The notes: generated by a model not told the origin, from the letters alone. A stretch of DNA of 64,000 nt from Luteitalea sp. (GCA_009377495.1 WHTZ01000010.1:53202-117201), one strand, 5' to 3'. Shown: positions 18,245 through 27,293, numbered from the stretch's first letter. Translations and numbers: made by a program.

Positions 18245-19494
18245 TGGGAATGGGGAATCGGGAGTCCGCCCTTCGACTCGCTTTGCTCGCTCAGGGCATC
18301 CGACTGATGTTTGTGTCTGCACTCGGCGTGACAGCAGCCCACGCGCAGGTTGCCGTGCAGGCAAAGACCGTCTACACCATGGCGGGTGCGGCAATCGAAA
18401 ACGGTGTGGTGCTCGTCCGTGATGGCAAAATCGAGCAGGTGGGCACAGCCTCAGAAGTATCCGTGCCATCCGGTTATCGCGTGCTCGAGGCAGACGTGCT
18501 CACGCCGGGGCTCATCGACGCGCACTCAGTCGTGGGACTCGCCGGGTATCTGAACCAACCGCAGGATTCAGACCAGCTCGAGACGTCGGCGCCGGTTCAG
18601 CCAGAGCTCCGCGCGGTCGACGCGTTCAGTACGCGGGACCGGCTGGTCGAGTGGCTGCGCGGCCTCGGCGTCACGACCATCCACACGGGCCACGCGCCAG
18701 GCGCGCTCGTCTCCGGCCAGACCATGATCGTCAAGACCACCGGCGAGGAGACAGAGAGGGCGGTGGTCGTGCCGACCGCCATGATTGCGGCCACGCTCGG
18801 CAGCGCCGGCCTTGCCGAGGATGACAAGTCGCCCGGCACACGCGCGAAGGCCGTGGCCGTGCTACGTTCCGAGCTCATCAAAACGCAGGAGTACCTCGCG
18901 AAGGCAAAGAGGTCAGAGGACGAGCGGCCCGACCGCGACCTGCGGCTCGAGGCGCTGGGCCGCGTGCTGCGACAGGAGCTTCCGTTGCTCGTCACGGCGC
19001 ACCGCGTCACGGACATCACCGCTGCCCTGCGCGTCGCGCAGGAATTCGATATCCGCGTCGTGCTCGATGGCGCGGCTGAAGCTTACCTCGTGACCGAGGC
19101 CATCAAAGCCGCAGGCGTGCCCGTGATCTTGCACCCCACCATGGCGCGTGCCGATGGTGACCTCGAGAATCTCAGCATGGAGACCGCCGCCACACTGCGA
19201 AAGGCAGGTATCCCGCTGGCGCTGCAGGCTGGCTACGAGAGCTACGTGCCCAAGACGCGCGTGGTCCTGTTCGAGGCCGCCGTGGCAGCCGCTAACGGTC
19301 TCACACGTGAAGAGGCTCTGGCAGCCATTACCATCGACGCGGCGCGCATCCTTGGCGTCGATGAACGGCTCGGCTCGCTGGAGACCGGCAAGGATGCCGA
19401 TCTAGTACTCTTCGACGGGGATCCGTTCGAGTACACATCGCATGTCGTGGGCGTCCTCATCAACGGACAGGTCATCAGCTCTGAGCCGCATTAG
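18244..19494 (+). CDS. Exported amidohydrolase-like protein lacking most metal ligands
   Basis: 416 residues, same fold family as the gene before it and starting at ATG 18244 inside that gene's stop codon. Conserved framework: TPGLIDAHSVVGLAG, a signal-like segment LMFVSALGVTAAHAQ, and the ending RLGSLETGKDADLVLFDGDP. Where the partner has HxH it has HSV. HFHTH is replaced by LVTAHRV, LQHVSEGW by LDGAAEAY, and GFHTDD by LQAGYES. Catalysis therefore looks lost and it is probably a non-catalytic partner. The first 21 residues are partly encoded by a palindrome (18268-18297); an alternative start is ATG 18307. Confidence 0.82.
   Translation: MGMGNRESALRLALLAQGIRLMFVSALGVTAAHAQVAVQAKTVYTMAGAAIENGVVLVRDGKIEQVGTASEVSVPSGYRVLEADVLTPGLIDAHSVVGLAGYLNQPQDSDQLETSAPVQPELRAVDAFSTRDRLVEWLRGLGVTTIHTGHAPGALVSGQTMIVKTTGEETERAVVVPTAMIAATLGSAGLAEDDKSPGTRAKAVAVLRSELIKTQEYLAKAKRSEDERPDRDLRLEALGRVLRQELPLLVTAHRVTDITAALRVAQEFDIRVVLDGAAEAYLVTEAIKAAGVPVILHPTMARADGDLENLSMETAATLRKAGIPLALQAGYESYVPKTRVVLFEAAVAAANGLTREEALAAITIDAARILGVDERLGSLETGKDADLVLFDGDPFEYTSHVVGVLINGQVISSEPH
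18268..18297. repeat. GCCCTTCGACTCGC palindrome within the 5' end of the second amidohydrolase gene
   Basis: The 30-base element has short pairing ends GCCC...GGGC and internal CGACTCGC/GCTCGCT symmetry. Short palindromes of this kind are common between genes in GC-rich bacteria. Here it lies inside the annotated 5' coding end, so the true start may be ATG 18307. Confidence 0.4.
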
Positions 19495-19521
19495 TCCCGA
19501 TGGCGCGGCATTGGTTCTGAC

Positions 19522-19546
19522 GGCGCGGCTAAAGCCGCGCCCTACC
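19522..19546. repeat. GGCGCGGCT palindromic repeat (GTAGGGCG family, reverse orientation)
   Basis: GGCGCGGCT-AA-AGCCGCGCC is a perfect 9-bp stem (19522-19530 and 19533-19541) followed by CTACC, the reverse of the GTAGG flank seen in other copies. It separates the amidohydrolase pair from the Nudix gene and may act as a terminator. Confidence 0.65.
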
Positions 19547-19560
19547 TTCCCAACACTGCC

Positions 19561-20091
19561 ATGTCAAAGGTCCTCTCATCCAAGATTGCGTACGAAGGCC
19601 GCATCGTTCGCGTCGATGTCGACCGCGTCGTGCTACCGCACGGCCGTGAGGCGACGCTCGAGATCGTCCGGCACCGCGGATCGGTGGTGCTCATTCCGAT
19701 GCCGGACGAGAGCCATGTCACGCTGGTGCGCCAATACCGCTATGCGATCGACCGGTGGGTGTGGGAGCTACCTGCAGGCAGTCTCGAGCCGGGCGAGGAC
19801 CCAGATGAGGCCGCCAGGCGAGAGTGCCACGAAGAGGTAGGCCTTGTGGCCGGACGGATCGAACGACTCGCGGCCTTCTACCCGACCCCTGGTTACTGTG
19901 ATGAGGTGATGCTCTTTTATCGCCTGACAGATCTGCAGACGCCGACAACGTCGGCCGCCCATGACGAGGATGAGTTACTCGAGCCGCACACGCTCGCTCT
20001 CGCCGAGCTTCGCGAGATGCTGGCACGCGGCGAGATCGTCGACATGAAAACAGCTGTCGGGATCTATCTCACGGGCATAACAGGGAAGTAA
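19561..20091 (+). CDS. Nudix hydrolase, ADP-ribose pyrophosphatase-like
   Basis: 176 residues. The Nudix box is complete: GSLEPGEDPDEAARRECHEEVGL, matching GX5EX7REUXEEXGU, with glutamates that bind Mg2+. ELPAGSLEPGE and the following AFYPTPGYCDEVMLFY are typical of ADP-sugar pyrophosphatases, which split ADP-ribose into AMP and ribose-5-phosphate. The exact substrate is not proven. ATG 19561 is the first good start. Confidence 0.9.
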   Translation: MSKVLSSKIAYEGRIVRVDVDRVVLPHGREATLEIVRHRGSVVLIPMPDESHVTLVRQYRYAIDRWVWELPAGSLEPGEDPDEAARRECHEEVGLVAGRIERLAAFYPTPGYCDEVMLFYRLTDLQTPTTSAAHDEDELLEPHTLALAELREMLARGEIVDMKTAVGIYLTGITGK

Positions 20092-20111
20092 TGGATGTCT
20101 GGCGGGGCACG

Positions 20112-20759
20112 TCAATCAAGCTTCATGATCAGCAGCGTCATGTCATCGTGCTGTGCGGCGTTCCCTGTGAAGTCAGCAGCCGGAGCAAAGACAGCATGGA
20201 GAATCTCGTCCGCAGAGCAGCTTCGATACGCCTCAATTGCCTGGAGCATTCGTTCTTCACCCCACTCCTCCTCAACCTCGTTCATCGCTTCGCTAGTGCC
20301 ATCCGTGTAAGCCACCAGAATCCTCGTGAAGGCCATCAGAACGCCCTCGCTGAGGGACGGCTTCACGTCATCCGCGGCAAGGCGTATCGACGCCGTCTTC
20401 TGTAAGCCACCAGATTTCCGCACACCCGCCTGTACGAATGTGCCTCGTGGCAGATGCCTGACACTCCTTATCCAATGCGACCGACCGCGATATGGCTCGC
20501 CGTTCAACGATTCGAGGACGTCTCCAGTCGCCACTCCTGCGGCTTCGGCCTCCGGGCGCACTCCGTCGACCGTGGATCGGTTGAAATTGACGAAGAACGG
20601 CTCACGGGCGTGGTCGAAGACATTCAAATAGCCGTCTATGAACCCAGCGACACCGTTGGCCCAGAAGGTCAGGCTAACCAGGATGTAAAGGAAGAGCAGG
20701 AGATAGAGGGTCGGCGAGGAGGTCTCCCGCAACCGCGGGAGTGTGGGCAAGTCAGCCAC
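20112..20759 (-). pseudogene. Internally deleted RsbU/SpoIIE-type phosphatase (membrane/PDZ part joined to the last part of the PP2C domain)
   Basis: The 215-residue frame joins two pieces. Residues 1-140 have a membrane segment (LYLLLFLYILVSLTFWANG) and a PDZ-like domain (GVRPEAEAAGVATGDVLESLNG), the usual front of large acidobacterial RsbU-type regulators. From about residue 145 it jumps into the end of the phosphatase domain: ILVAYTDGTSEAMN, then DDMTLLIMK. The middle of the phosphatase domain, with most metal-binding aspartates, is absent, as is the rest of the membrane region. An in-frame deletion of several hundred codons is the simplest reading. GTG at 20759. Confidence 0.7.
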
Positions 20760-20886
20760 CCGCGTCGAACTGCCACAGGACTGCTCGGTCCGGGCTCTTG
20801 CTCTGAGGCCCCAGAGCGCGTCCCGAGGTCGTCAGCGGCAGCAGCGCGACCAACGCTAGCGCTGTCCCGCAGAGCCTCCTGCCCAT
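20752..20886 (-). CDS. Possible small exported peptide overlapping the deleted phosphatase gene
   Basis: A 44-residue frame starts at ATG 20886 with a signal-like opening (GRRLCGTALALVALLPLTTSG) and ends over the GTG of the following gene, an arrangement that could couple translation. No family is recognised and no strong ribosome site is seen. It may be a remnant of the same decayed locus. Confidence 0.3.
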   Translation of the reverse strand: MGRRLCGTALALVALLPLTTSGRALGPQSKSPDRAVLWQFDAGG

Positions 20887-20989
20887 TGCGGGAACCGCGC
20901 CGTGGCAGTCGCTGTTACCTGAAGTGCTGACACCTAAAGCCTGAGACAGCCCTGGCACCTCGCCCCTGGCACCTCGCACCTTCATCGTG

Positions 20990-23428
20990 TCAGGCCCCGA
21001 CTGACGCTTCGGCAGGAGTGCTCGTCGCCTGAACGGGCGATTCGACCGTCGCCGAAGTGAGCGCGTGCGCGAGCACCTCGTCGATGGTCGTGACGAAGTG
21101 GAAGGTGAGCTTTCGGCGCAGCTCCTCTTCGATGTCCTCGTTGACATTCTTCTCGTTTTGGCGTGGGAGGACGATCTCGGTAATACCGTGACGACGCGCC
21201 GCGAGCACCTTTTCCTTGATGCCGCCCACGGGCAGCACGCGACCAGACAGGGTGATTTCGCCGGTCAAGGCAATGTCGCCGCGCACCGGTCGGCCGGATA
21301 GCACCGATACCAGCGCCGCCACCATGGTGACGCCAGCCGAGGGTCCATCCTTGGGAATGGCACCGGATGGCACGTGCAGGTGGACTTCCATCTCGCGGTA
21401 GAAGTTCGGATCCAAGCCAAAGTCGTGCGCGTGCCGCCGCACCCACGAAAGCGCCGCACGCGCCGATTCCTTCATCACGTCGCCCAGATGTCCTGTGAGC
21501 GTCAGCGTGCCGGGACCAGGCATCCGTGACGCCTCGACGAAGAGGATCTCGCCCCCAGCCGGCGTCCACGCCACACCAATCGCCACGCCTGGCTTGCTTG
21601 TCCGTTCCTCGGTCTCCTCCTCCTCGAACTTCGGGGCACCAAGGAATTCCTGCACCACGTCTGGCGTCAAGGCAACCGGTGCCTCATCGCCCTCGGCGCG
21701 GCGGCGAGCGACCTTCCGGCAAAGCGCGCCGATCTCACGTTCGAGGTTGCGCACACCCGCCTCTCGGGTGTACCCACGAATGACAATGCGCAACGCCTCG
21801 TCTCCAAACGAGATTTGCTCTTCGGTGAGGCCGTGGTTCTTCACCTGTTTGGCAACGAGGTGGTCGCGGGCAATCTTGAGCTTCTCCTCCTCCGTGTATC
21901 CCGGCAGCTCCAGGACCTCCATGCGGTCGCGCAGCGCCGGGGGCACCGGGTCGAGCACGTTCGCCGTCGTGATGAACAGCACCTCTGACAGATCGAATGG
22001 CACGTCGAGATAGTGGTCGCGGAACGTGGAGTTCTGCTCGGGGTCCAGGACCTCGAGCAAAGCGGACGCCGGATCGCCCCGGAAGTCCGCGCCGAGCTTG
22101 TCGATCTCATCCAGGATGAACACAGGGTTCTTGGACTCGGCGCGGCGCAGCCCCTGGATGACCTGTCCCGGTAACGCACCGATGTACGTGCGCCGGTGGC
22201 CGCGAATCTCCGCCTCGTCCCGCATACCGCCGAGCGAGACGCGCGCGAACTTGCGACCGAGCGCCTCGGCAATCGACCGCGCAAGCGACGTCTTGCCCAC
22301 GCCAGGCGGGCCCACGAAGCACAGAATCGGTCCCTTGAGGTCAGGATTGAGCTTCCGAACAGCCAGGTACTCGAGAATCCTCTCCTTGGCTTTCTCCAGA
22401 TCCGAGTGGTCCGCATCGAGCTGAGCCTTCGCACGCTTCAAGTCGATGAGATCGTCGGTACGCTTCGCCCAGGGGAGCGCGACGAGCCAATCCAGATACG
22501 TGCGGGAGACCGTGTACTCGGCGGCAGCCACCGGCATGCGGGCGAGCCGATCGAGCTCGCGCAACGCCTCTTTCATCACGGCCTCCGGCATCCCGGCGGC
22601 CTCGAGCTTCTGGCGGAGCTCTTCGATATCCTTGGTGTGCTCGTCTTCGTCGCCGAGCTCCCGCTGGATCGCCTTGAGCTGCTCGCGCAGGAAGTACTCT
22701 CGCTGATTCTTGCCGACCTCCGACTGCACCTGCGACTGGATCTTCGATCCGAGCTCGAGCACCTCGAGCTCCTTGATGAGAATGCGATTCAGCAAGTCGA
22801 GCCGGGCGCGCACGTCGATGGCCTCGAGCACTTCCTGCCGTGTCGCCGTCGTCAGCGAGTTCAGGCTCGACGCGATGAAGTCCGTGAGCTTGCCCGCTTC
22901 CTCGATGTTCTGCGCGAGCGTCTGCAAGTCGTCGGAAAGCAGTGGTGAGAGCGAGACAATGCGCTCGAAGTTCGTGCGGATGTTGCGCTGCAACGCGTCG
23001 ATCTCGAGTCGATCCTCGGGACGCTCGATCTCCGGCGTGATGTCCACCGCCGCCCGCAGGTACGGGTCGCCAATGATGAGCTGCTTGAGCGAGAGGCGGG
23101 TGAGGCCCTGCACGATGAGGCGGAGGCTGCCATCCGGCAGTCGAAACATCTTGTGGATGCGCGTGGCGGTCCCTATTCGATAGACGTCCTCCTCGCTGGG
23201 CACCTCGACGGAGGCGTCTCGCTGGGTGAAGACACCGATGAGCCGCGGGCCGGTCATGGCATCGGTCACGAGGCGCACGGACATCTCCCGCGCCACAGCC
23301 AGTGGCATGAAGGAATGGGGAAACAGGACGGTGTCTCGAAGAGGAAGGACCGGCAACTCGGGGGGCACCACGAGGGCGCTGTCACCGGAGCCGACGTCTT
23401 CGAGCTCTACGCGATCACGAGTGGCCAT
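20990..23428 (-). CDS. lon: ATP-dependent protease Lon
   Basis: 812 residues, normal for bacterial LonA. The N-terminal substrate domain begins [17 protein letters not shown]. The AAA+ module has Walker [12 protein letters not shown] and Walker [11 protein letters not shown]. The protease domain has the catalytic serine in [11 protein letters not shown] and lysine in [13 protein letters not shown]. Lon degrades misfolded and regulatory proteins in the cytoplasm. ATG 23428 ([11 protein letters not shown]) is used; an upstream start at 23494 adds residues unlike the family. Confidence 0.96.
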   Translation of the reverse strand: MATRDRVELEDVGSGDSALVVPPELPVLPLRDTVLFPHSFMPLAVAREMSVRLVTDAMTGPRLIGVFTQRDASVEVPSEEDVYRIGTATRIHKMFRLPDGSLRLIVQGLTRLSLKQLIIGDPYLRAAVDITPEIERPEDRLEIDALQRNIRTNFERIVSLSPLLSDDLQTLAQNIEEAGKLTDFIASSLNSLTTATRQEVLEAIDVRARLDLLNRILIKELEVLELGSKIQSQVQSEVGKNQREYFLREQLKAIQRELGDEDEHTKDIEELRQKLEAAGMPEAVMKEALRELDRLARMPVAAAEYTVSRTYLDWLVALPWAKRTDDLIDLKRAKAQLDADHSDLEKAKERILEYLAVRKLNPDLKGPILCFVGPPGVGKTSLARSIAEALGRKFARVSLGGMRDEAEIRGHRRTYIGALPGQVIQGLRRAESKNPVFILDEIDKLGADFRGDPASALLEVLDPEQNSTFRDHYLDVPFDLSEVLFITTANVLDPVPPALRDRMEVLELPGYTEEEKLKIARDHLVAKQVKNHGLTEEQISFGDEALRIVIRGYTREAGVRNLEREIGALCRKVARRRAEGDEAPVALTPDVVQEFLGAPKFEEEETEERTSKPGVAIGVAWTPAGGEILFVEASRMPGPGTLTLTGHLGDVMKESARAALSWVRRHAHDFGLDPNFYREMEVHLHVPSGAIPKDGPSAGVTMVAALVSVLSGRPVRGDIALTGEITLSGRVLPVGGIKEKVLAARRHGITEIVLPRQNEKNVNEDIEEELRRKLTFHFVTTIDEVLAHALTSATVESPVQATSTPAEASVGA

Positions 23429-23559
23429 ACCAAGCCCCTGACGATTGTCTACGCAAGGACGTCCATCGGCAAGCTCGGGCACCTCCCGCGCCAAACGGGG
23501 GAGCTCCAGAGCCTGCCGACGGGCGAAGGACGGACGCTGGGGCCGGGAGTTGATTGTGA

Positions 23560-24018
23560 TTAACTCGGCATATCGAGAAAGAGCGCGGGCGCACCACGGC
23601 GCTGCTGTAGCGCGCGCTCACGCTCAGCGGCGGCCTCGCGCGCCTCCTCGCAATCTTTACAACGGACCGCGAACGGCAGCGCACGCAGTCGCTGCTCGGA
23701 GATCTCGTCACCACACTCGTTACAGTTGCCGTAGGTTCCCTCGCCGAGGCGGCGCAGCGCCTCGTTGATGCGTGTAAGTGTCTCCGCCTTCATCTGGATG
23801 AGCGCAAACTCGATGTCCTCTTGGATGTCCACCTCCGAGGTCTCGACGGCATCCACGACGCCGACACCCGGTGACCCGCTGTTGGCGCCTTCCGTGCGCA
23901 CATCGCGCATCTTATGATGAACTTCCGCGAGCAACCCACGTCGTCGGTCCTCGAGGATTGTCTTGAGCTCCAGGTACCGCTCGTTGGGTATGGCCCGCTT
24001 GGTGTGTTGCTTCTTCAT
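23560..24018 (-). CDS. DksA/TraR-family C4 zinc-finger protein
   Basis: 152 residues. The N-terminal half is a predicted coiled coil (RYLELKTILEDRRRGLLAEVHHKM). The C-terminal half has the four-cysteine finger CNECGDEISEQRLRALPFAVRCKDCEE with the family words GTYGNC and RLRALPFAVRC. Such proteins bind in the RNA polymerase secondary channel and modify stringent and growth-rate responses. The acidic tip residues of true DksA are not clearly present, so I avoid the dksA name. ATG 24018 fits; GGAAAGGAG is somewhat far upstream. Confidence 0.85.
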   Translation of the reverse strand: MKKQHTKRAIPNERYLELKTILEDRRRGLLAEVHHKMRDVRTEGANSGSPGVGVVDAVETSEVDIQEDIEFALIQMKAETLTRINEALRRLGEGTYGNCNECGDEISEQRLRALPFAVRCKDCEEAREAAAERERALQQRRGAPALFLDMPS

Positions 24019-24465
24019 GATGAATCCGACGCTCCTTTCCGGACCGCCCTCGTGCTCCGAACGAATAAGCAAAGACAATGCCAGGCCGAGGACGACAGGC
24101 ATCAGGAAGCCCTGCCGAGCGCTGGTGACGATCGACGTTGCCGAAAAACCTGGGGATAGAGCCGGGTGGGGGTGAGACGCGGTGGTTCAGTCAGTCTCGC
24201 CCCCGGGACCAGGCTGGCTCCCTTGGGGACGGCTTCAAACTACTCATTTACAGCGCTTTATACCTTCCGACGCCCCTTGCCGAGTGGCTCCCCACCCAGC
24301 GTTGCATAATCTTAGACGCCGCCCGACGCCGTTCGGTTCGACGCGCTCGCGAGGCGCTCACCGGGGGCCCCAAGCCGGCCTCGAGGTGCGTTTCTTCGAC
24401 CTGGCTCAGGGGCTCCCGGAGGGTCGAGGGGCACGGCGCGCTGGGTGGGTGCCTGACACAGGGTG
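24019..24465. other. 447-base stretch without a recognised gene
   Basis: I see no frame with family features, no tRNA and no member of the repeat families here. It should contain the promoter of the DksA-like gene at its left end and the 3' untranslated end of the unknown gene at 24466. Confidence 0.5.
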
Positions 24466-24753
24466 TCAATGTACGTAACGACCGGCGTCCGGCTGACGAA
24501 CACTCTCCGCCGTGGGCGCCCCCTCGGGCAGCCTCTCCAGGAGCCGCTCGAACTTCGGCGCGTAGAGCAGCTCGTAGGTCGCCTCCGACCCCGGGAAGAG
24601 CCGCAGCACGGCGGCTCGCGTTGCCGCCACCAGCCGCTGCCCCTCCGTGCGGTCTAGTTGGCCCCGCGCCAAGAGCTGCACCGTCAAGTCGACCATGAGT
24701 CGCACTCTGCGGAGTCGTCTGTCTTCCTCCTGCACCGCTTCGACACGCGTCAT
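24466..24753 (-). CDS. Unknown protein, 95 residues
   Basis: ATG 24753 has GGAGAAG seven bases upstream and begins MTRVEAVQEEDRRLRRV. The protein is mostly helical by composition, with Leu/Arg-rich stretches and the segment LFPGSEATYELLYAPKF. I recognise no domain. It lies 31 bases after the unknown gene at 24785 on the same strand, so the two are probably an operon. No membrane segment or signal peptide is seen. Confidence 0.65.
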   Translation of the reverse strand: MTRVEAVQEEDRRLRRVRLMVDLTVQLLARGQLDRTEGQRLVAATRAAVLRLFPGSEATYELLYAPKFERLLERLPEGAPTAESVRQPDAGRYVH

Positions 24754-24784
24754 GACTTCTTCTCCAAAGGGAAGCCGCAGCGCC

Positions 24785-25381
24785 CTACTGAACGAAGCGG
24801 CTCCCCGCGGCGACGGGCGCGATTCCACGCTCAGCCAGCAATTGCTGGCTGAGTGTGCTACCGGTCCGCAACCAGCGCTCGTACAACTTCAGGAGATCGC
24901 TGTCCGAGCTGAGCGCCGTTCGCTGACTGACCTCGTGGAGCACGTCCACGTATGTCAAGAAGCGCTGCGCGAGCTCAGCGAAGACGGGCGCCAGGATATC
25001 CGCCTCGCACTGGCTGAGTGACCCGTACGCGTACTCGCCAAGTGACATGTAGTACTCCGGCTCGACGATCTTTCGATGAAGGCTGTCACCAAAGAAGCCG
25101 ACGAGAAACAGCGAGGAGTCGCCAATCTCACGAAGCTGGGCTCGCTGGTCGCGGCCAGCCGTCTCGAGCGCGCGGCCAAGCCGCACGGCGAATGGCTCCG
25201 GGTTCCAGCATGCCTGGGTGGACACGTCCGCGCGCGCAAAGACCGTCAGGAGTCGAACGACGTAGAAGGCGGTCGGCGACGTCGACTGAGTGGGCTCGAC
25301 GCGCTGGCGGGCAAGTGCGCCTTCGACCATTTCTTTGAAGTACTCCACCAAGGTCTCGTCCTGACGGGGTGCGTTCGTCAT
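24785..25381 (-). CDS. Unknown conserved-looking protein, 198 residues
   Basis: ATG 25381 begins MTNAPRQDETLVEYFKEMVEGAL. The sequence is soluble and helical with several aromatic motifs (TAFYVVRLLTVFA, PEYYMSLGEYAYGSLS, FAELAQRFLTYVDVLHEVS). Its regular amphipathic pattern and normal codon use argue for a real gene. No catalytic motif is visible. It pairs with the small gene downstream; both face away from the Cys-rich gene at 25695. Confidence 0.75.
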   Translation of the reverse strand: MTNAPRQDETLVEYFKEMVEGALARQRVEPTQSTSPTAFYVVRLLTVFARADVSTQACWNPEPFAVRLGRALETAGRDQRAQLREIGDSSLFLVGFFGDSLHRKIVEPEYYMSLGEYAYGSLSQCEADILAPVFAELAQRFLTYVDVLHEVSQRTALSSDSDLLKLYERWLRTGSTLSQQLLAERGIAPVAAGSRFVQ

Positions 25382-25460
25382 CGGTCTCCTCCCTTAGTGA
25401 TGCATTTTCCTCATGAGTGGCCTTCGACCGCGCTCGGGGCCACCCCAAGTGGCCGGTGCA

Positions 25461-25560
25461 AGAACCCTTGACGCACCGAAAACTTGACCCTTTGAGTCAG
25501 GTTTCGGGGCGTCGAGTGAGCGTCGGGGGCGCGGCCGAAGACGGCCGCCCGCAAGAACTG
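25461..25560 (-). repeat. 100-bp repeat, copy A (inverted relative to copy B)
   Basis: The reverse complement of this segment matches 26474-26573 almost throughout (AGTTCT, GGCCGCGCCCC, GACGCTCACTCGACGCCCCG, GGTCAAGTTTTCGGTG, CAAGGGTTCT in the same order and length). It contains an internal dyad around ACTTGA/TCAGGT. With copy B it brackets the gene at 25695. Confidence 0.85.
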
Positions 25561-25694
25561 GCCTTGCAAACGTTGTACCTTGCCGAAAAACTACACCGTT
25601 CGGGAGCGTCGTCATGCAAGATGGGGAGACCGGCTGAGCTTGTCGAGCGCGGGCTGCACGGCGCATTTTGCTTTTTTTGCATTAAGCTCGTCAC

Positions 25695-26393
25695 ATGACG
25701 TGTCCGTTATGCCGCACCCGGAAGGCCCGCCGAGCCTGTCCGGCTCTCGGCCAACAAATTTGTCCGCTTTGCTGCGGTACGAAGCGTCGCATAGAAATCG
25801 CGTGTCCAGAGACGTGTGGATGGCTGCGCGCCGCCGAGGCCCATCCGGCCGTCGCGGAGCAGCGCCGACGCGAACGTGACCTCGCCGCAGCCGCGCCGCT
25901 TGCTGATGTGCGTTCGCGAGAGCAAAAGGGGGTCTTAGCTGCCATCCTCGACGCCACGATCCGCTACGCCGACATTGCGATCCCACATCTGACCGACCGC
26001 GACGTCGCCGAGGCCGCTGATGCCCTTGCCGCGACGTACGAGACGTCCGCGCGAGGCATCATCTACGACCATCAAGCGGCCTCGCTCTCAGCGCAGCGCC
26101 TGCTATCCGCGTATCGTGAGGTGCTTGACGCACGTGCGCCGCATCAGCGACCGGGCTCGTTCGATCGCACCGCCACGCTCGTGCTGCGCCGCCTCTCGGA
26201 AGCCGTCCAGAACTTCGCCGCGCGAGAGGAGACGACCGAGACCGCGTTCCTCGACTGGCTCCGGTGGTTCACGCCGCCGCACGGTGCGGCGCCATCGACG
26301 CTCTTGATCGAGCCCGGTTCGACTCCGCTCACCGCAGGTAGCGAGCCGTCGAGCTCAGCCTCTGACGAAACACCGCGCATCATCGTGCCCTAA
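25695..26393 (+). CDS. Unknown Cys-rich zinc-ribbon-like protein
   Basis: 232 residues. The first 45 hold eight cysteines: TCPLCRTRK, RRACPAL, QICPLCCGTKR, and ACPETCGWL, arranged like one or two zinc ribbons. The rest is a helical domain without known motifs (AAILDATIRYADIAIPHLTDRDVAEAADAL), ending in a Ser/Thr/Pro-rich tail. I recognise the CPLC...CCGTKR opening as a recurrent uncharacterised type, but know no function. The gene is bracketed by copies A and B of a 100-bp inverted repeat. Confidence 0.8.
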   Translation: MTCPLCRTRKARRACPALGQQICPLCCGTKRRIEIACPETCGWLRAAEAHPAVAEQRRRERDLAAAAPLADVRSREQKGVLAAILDATIRYADIAIPHLTDRDVAEAADALAATYETSARGIIYDHQAASLSAQRLLSAYREVLDARAPHQRPGSFDRTATLVLRRLSEAVQNFAAREETTETAFLDWLRWFTPPHGAAPSTLLIEPGSTPLTAGSEPSSSASDETPRIIVP

Positions 26394-26414
26394 CCCAGAG
26401 ATCGTGGGGTGGCT

Positions 26415-26439
26415 GGCGCCCCTAAAGGGGCGCCCTACC
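26415..26439. repeat. GGCGCCCCT palindromic repeat (GTAGGGCG family, reverse orientation)
   Basis: GGCGCCCCT-AA-AGGGGCGCC (26415-26423 and 26426-26434) followed by CTACC. Same layout as the copy at 19522. It lies just after the Cys-rich gene and could terminate it. Confidence 0.65.
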
Positions 26440-26473
26440 TGTGATAAGGTATATTGTTTTTCCGTGCGGGCTG

Positions 26474-26573
26474 AGTTCTAGCGGGCCGCGACCTTTGGCC
26501 GCGCCCCGCGACGCTCACTCGACGCCCCGAAACTTGACTCAAAGAGTCAAGTTTTCGGTGCCTCAAGGGTTCT
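26474..26573 (+). repeat. 100-bp repeat, copy B
   Basis: This is the forward-oriented copy. Its core is the perfect dyad ACTTGACTC-AAA-GAGTCAAGT at about 26531-26551. It is the reverse partner of copy A 0.9 kb upstream, and a third, shortened copy lies at 33944-34030. Confidence 0.85.
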
Positions 26574-26619
26574 ACGGGCCCGCGGTTCTTGGTGATGGAT
26601 AATTTCGTGATGGACGCTT

Positions 26620-26811
26620 ATGTCGAAGCGGTGTGAAATCTGCGGGAAGGGGTCGGCTTTCGGTCGCAACATCAGCCACGCCCACAACGTGACGTCGCGG
26701 CGATTCCAGCCGAACCTGCAAAGCGTCCGGGCGGTGGTGGCGGGCGCGACACGACGTATGCGCGTGTGCACGCGCTGTCTTCGCTCGAACAAAGTGGTCA
26801 AGGCGGCCTAG
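26620..26811 (+). CDS. rpmB: Ribosomal protein bL28
   Basis: 63 residues. The sequence shows the L28 pattern KRCEICGKGSAFGRNISHAHN, then TSRRFQPNLQ and a C-terminal CTRCLRSNKV; the four cysteines of the two CxxC pairs form the zinc-binding version of L28. It is a large-subunit protein required for 70S assembly. Confidence 0.95.
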   Translation: MSKRCEICGKGSAFGRNISHAHNVTSRRFQPNLQSVRAVVAGATRRMRVCTRCLRSNKVVKAA

Positions 26812-26852
26812 TGGCTTCTCACGAGGGTCTCTCTCAGAATCCCGCTGACGCC

Positions 26853-27242
26853 ATGCCGTCCCGCACAGCCATCAGCACCACGGATGCGCCTCCCGCGATG
26901 GGGCCGTACTCCCAGGCTATCCGCGCGGGCGGGTTTCTCTTTGCCTCGGGACAGATTGCGTTCGATCCGAGCACCGGTCAGGTCATCGAGGGCGATATCC
27001 GCGCGCAGACCGCGCGCGTCCTGGAGAATCTTGGCGCCGTGCTGCGGGCCGCCGGCGTTTCCTACGACGCCGTCGTAAAGACAAGCGTCTTTCTGGCAGA
27101 CTTGGACGATTTCGTGGCCATGAACGAGGTCTACGCCCGTTATTTCCCCACGCCTCTTCCAGCGCGCACGACGATTCAAGCCGGTCGCCTGCCACGCAAC
27201 CTACGGGTCGAGATCGACGTCATCGCGATTCTCGGAACGTAA
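26853..27242 (+). CDS. ridA: RidA family enamine/imine deaminase
   Basis: 129 residues, typical of the YjgF/YER057c/UK114 fold. Motifs: APPAMGPYSQAIRAGGFLFASGQI near the N-terminus and VKTSVFLADLDDFVAMNEVYARYF, then ARTTIQAGRLPRN with the conserved arginine. RidA hydrolyses reactive enamines released by PLP enzymes. ATG 26853 was chosen; upstream in-frame codons run into rpmB. Confidence 0.93.
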   Translation: MPSRTAISTTDAPPAMGPYSQAIRAGGFLFASGQIAFDPSTGQVIEGDIRAQTARVLENLGAVLRAAGVSYDAVVKTSVFLADLDDFVAMNEVYARYFPTPLPARTTIQAGRLPRNLRVEIDVIAILGT

Positions 27243-27293
27243 CGAGAGCAAGGACATCTCGCTTCGCCCCTGCCCTGGCCCCTCGCCCTTCCC

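Noticed and set aside
20887..20989. Tandem CCTGGCACCTCGCC words beside lon
   Set aside because: Only two imperfect units are present; too short to call a repeat array.
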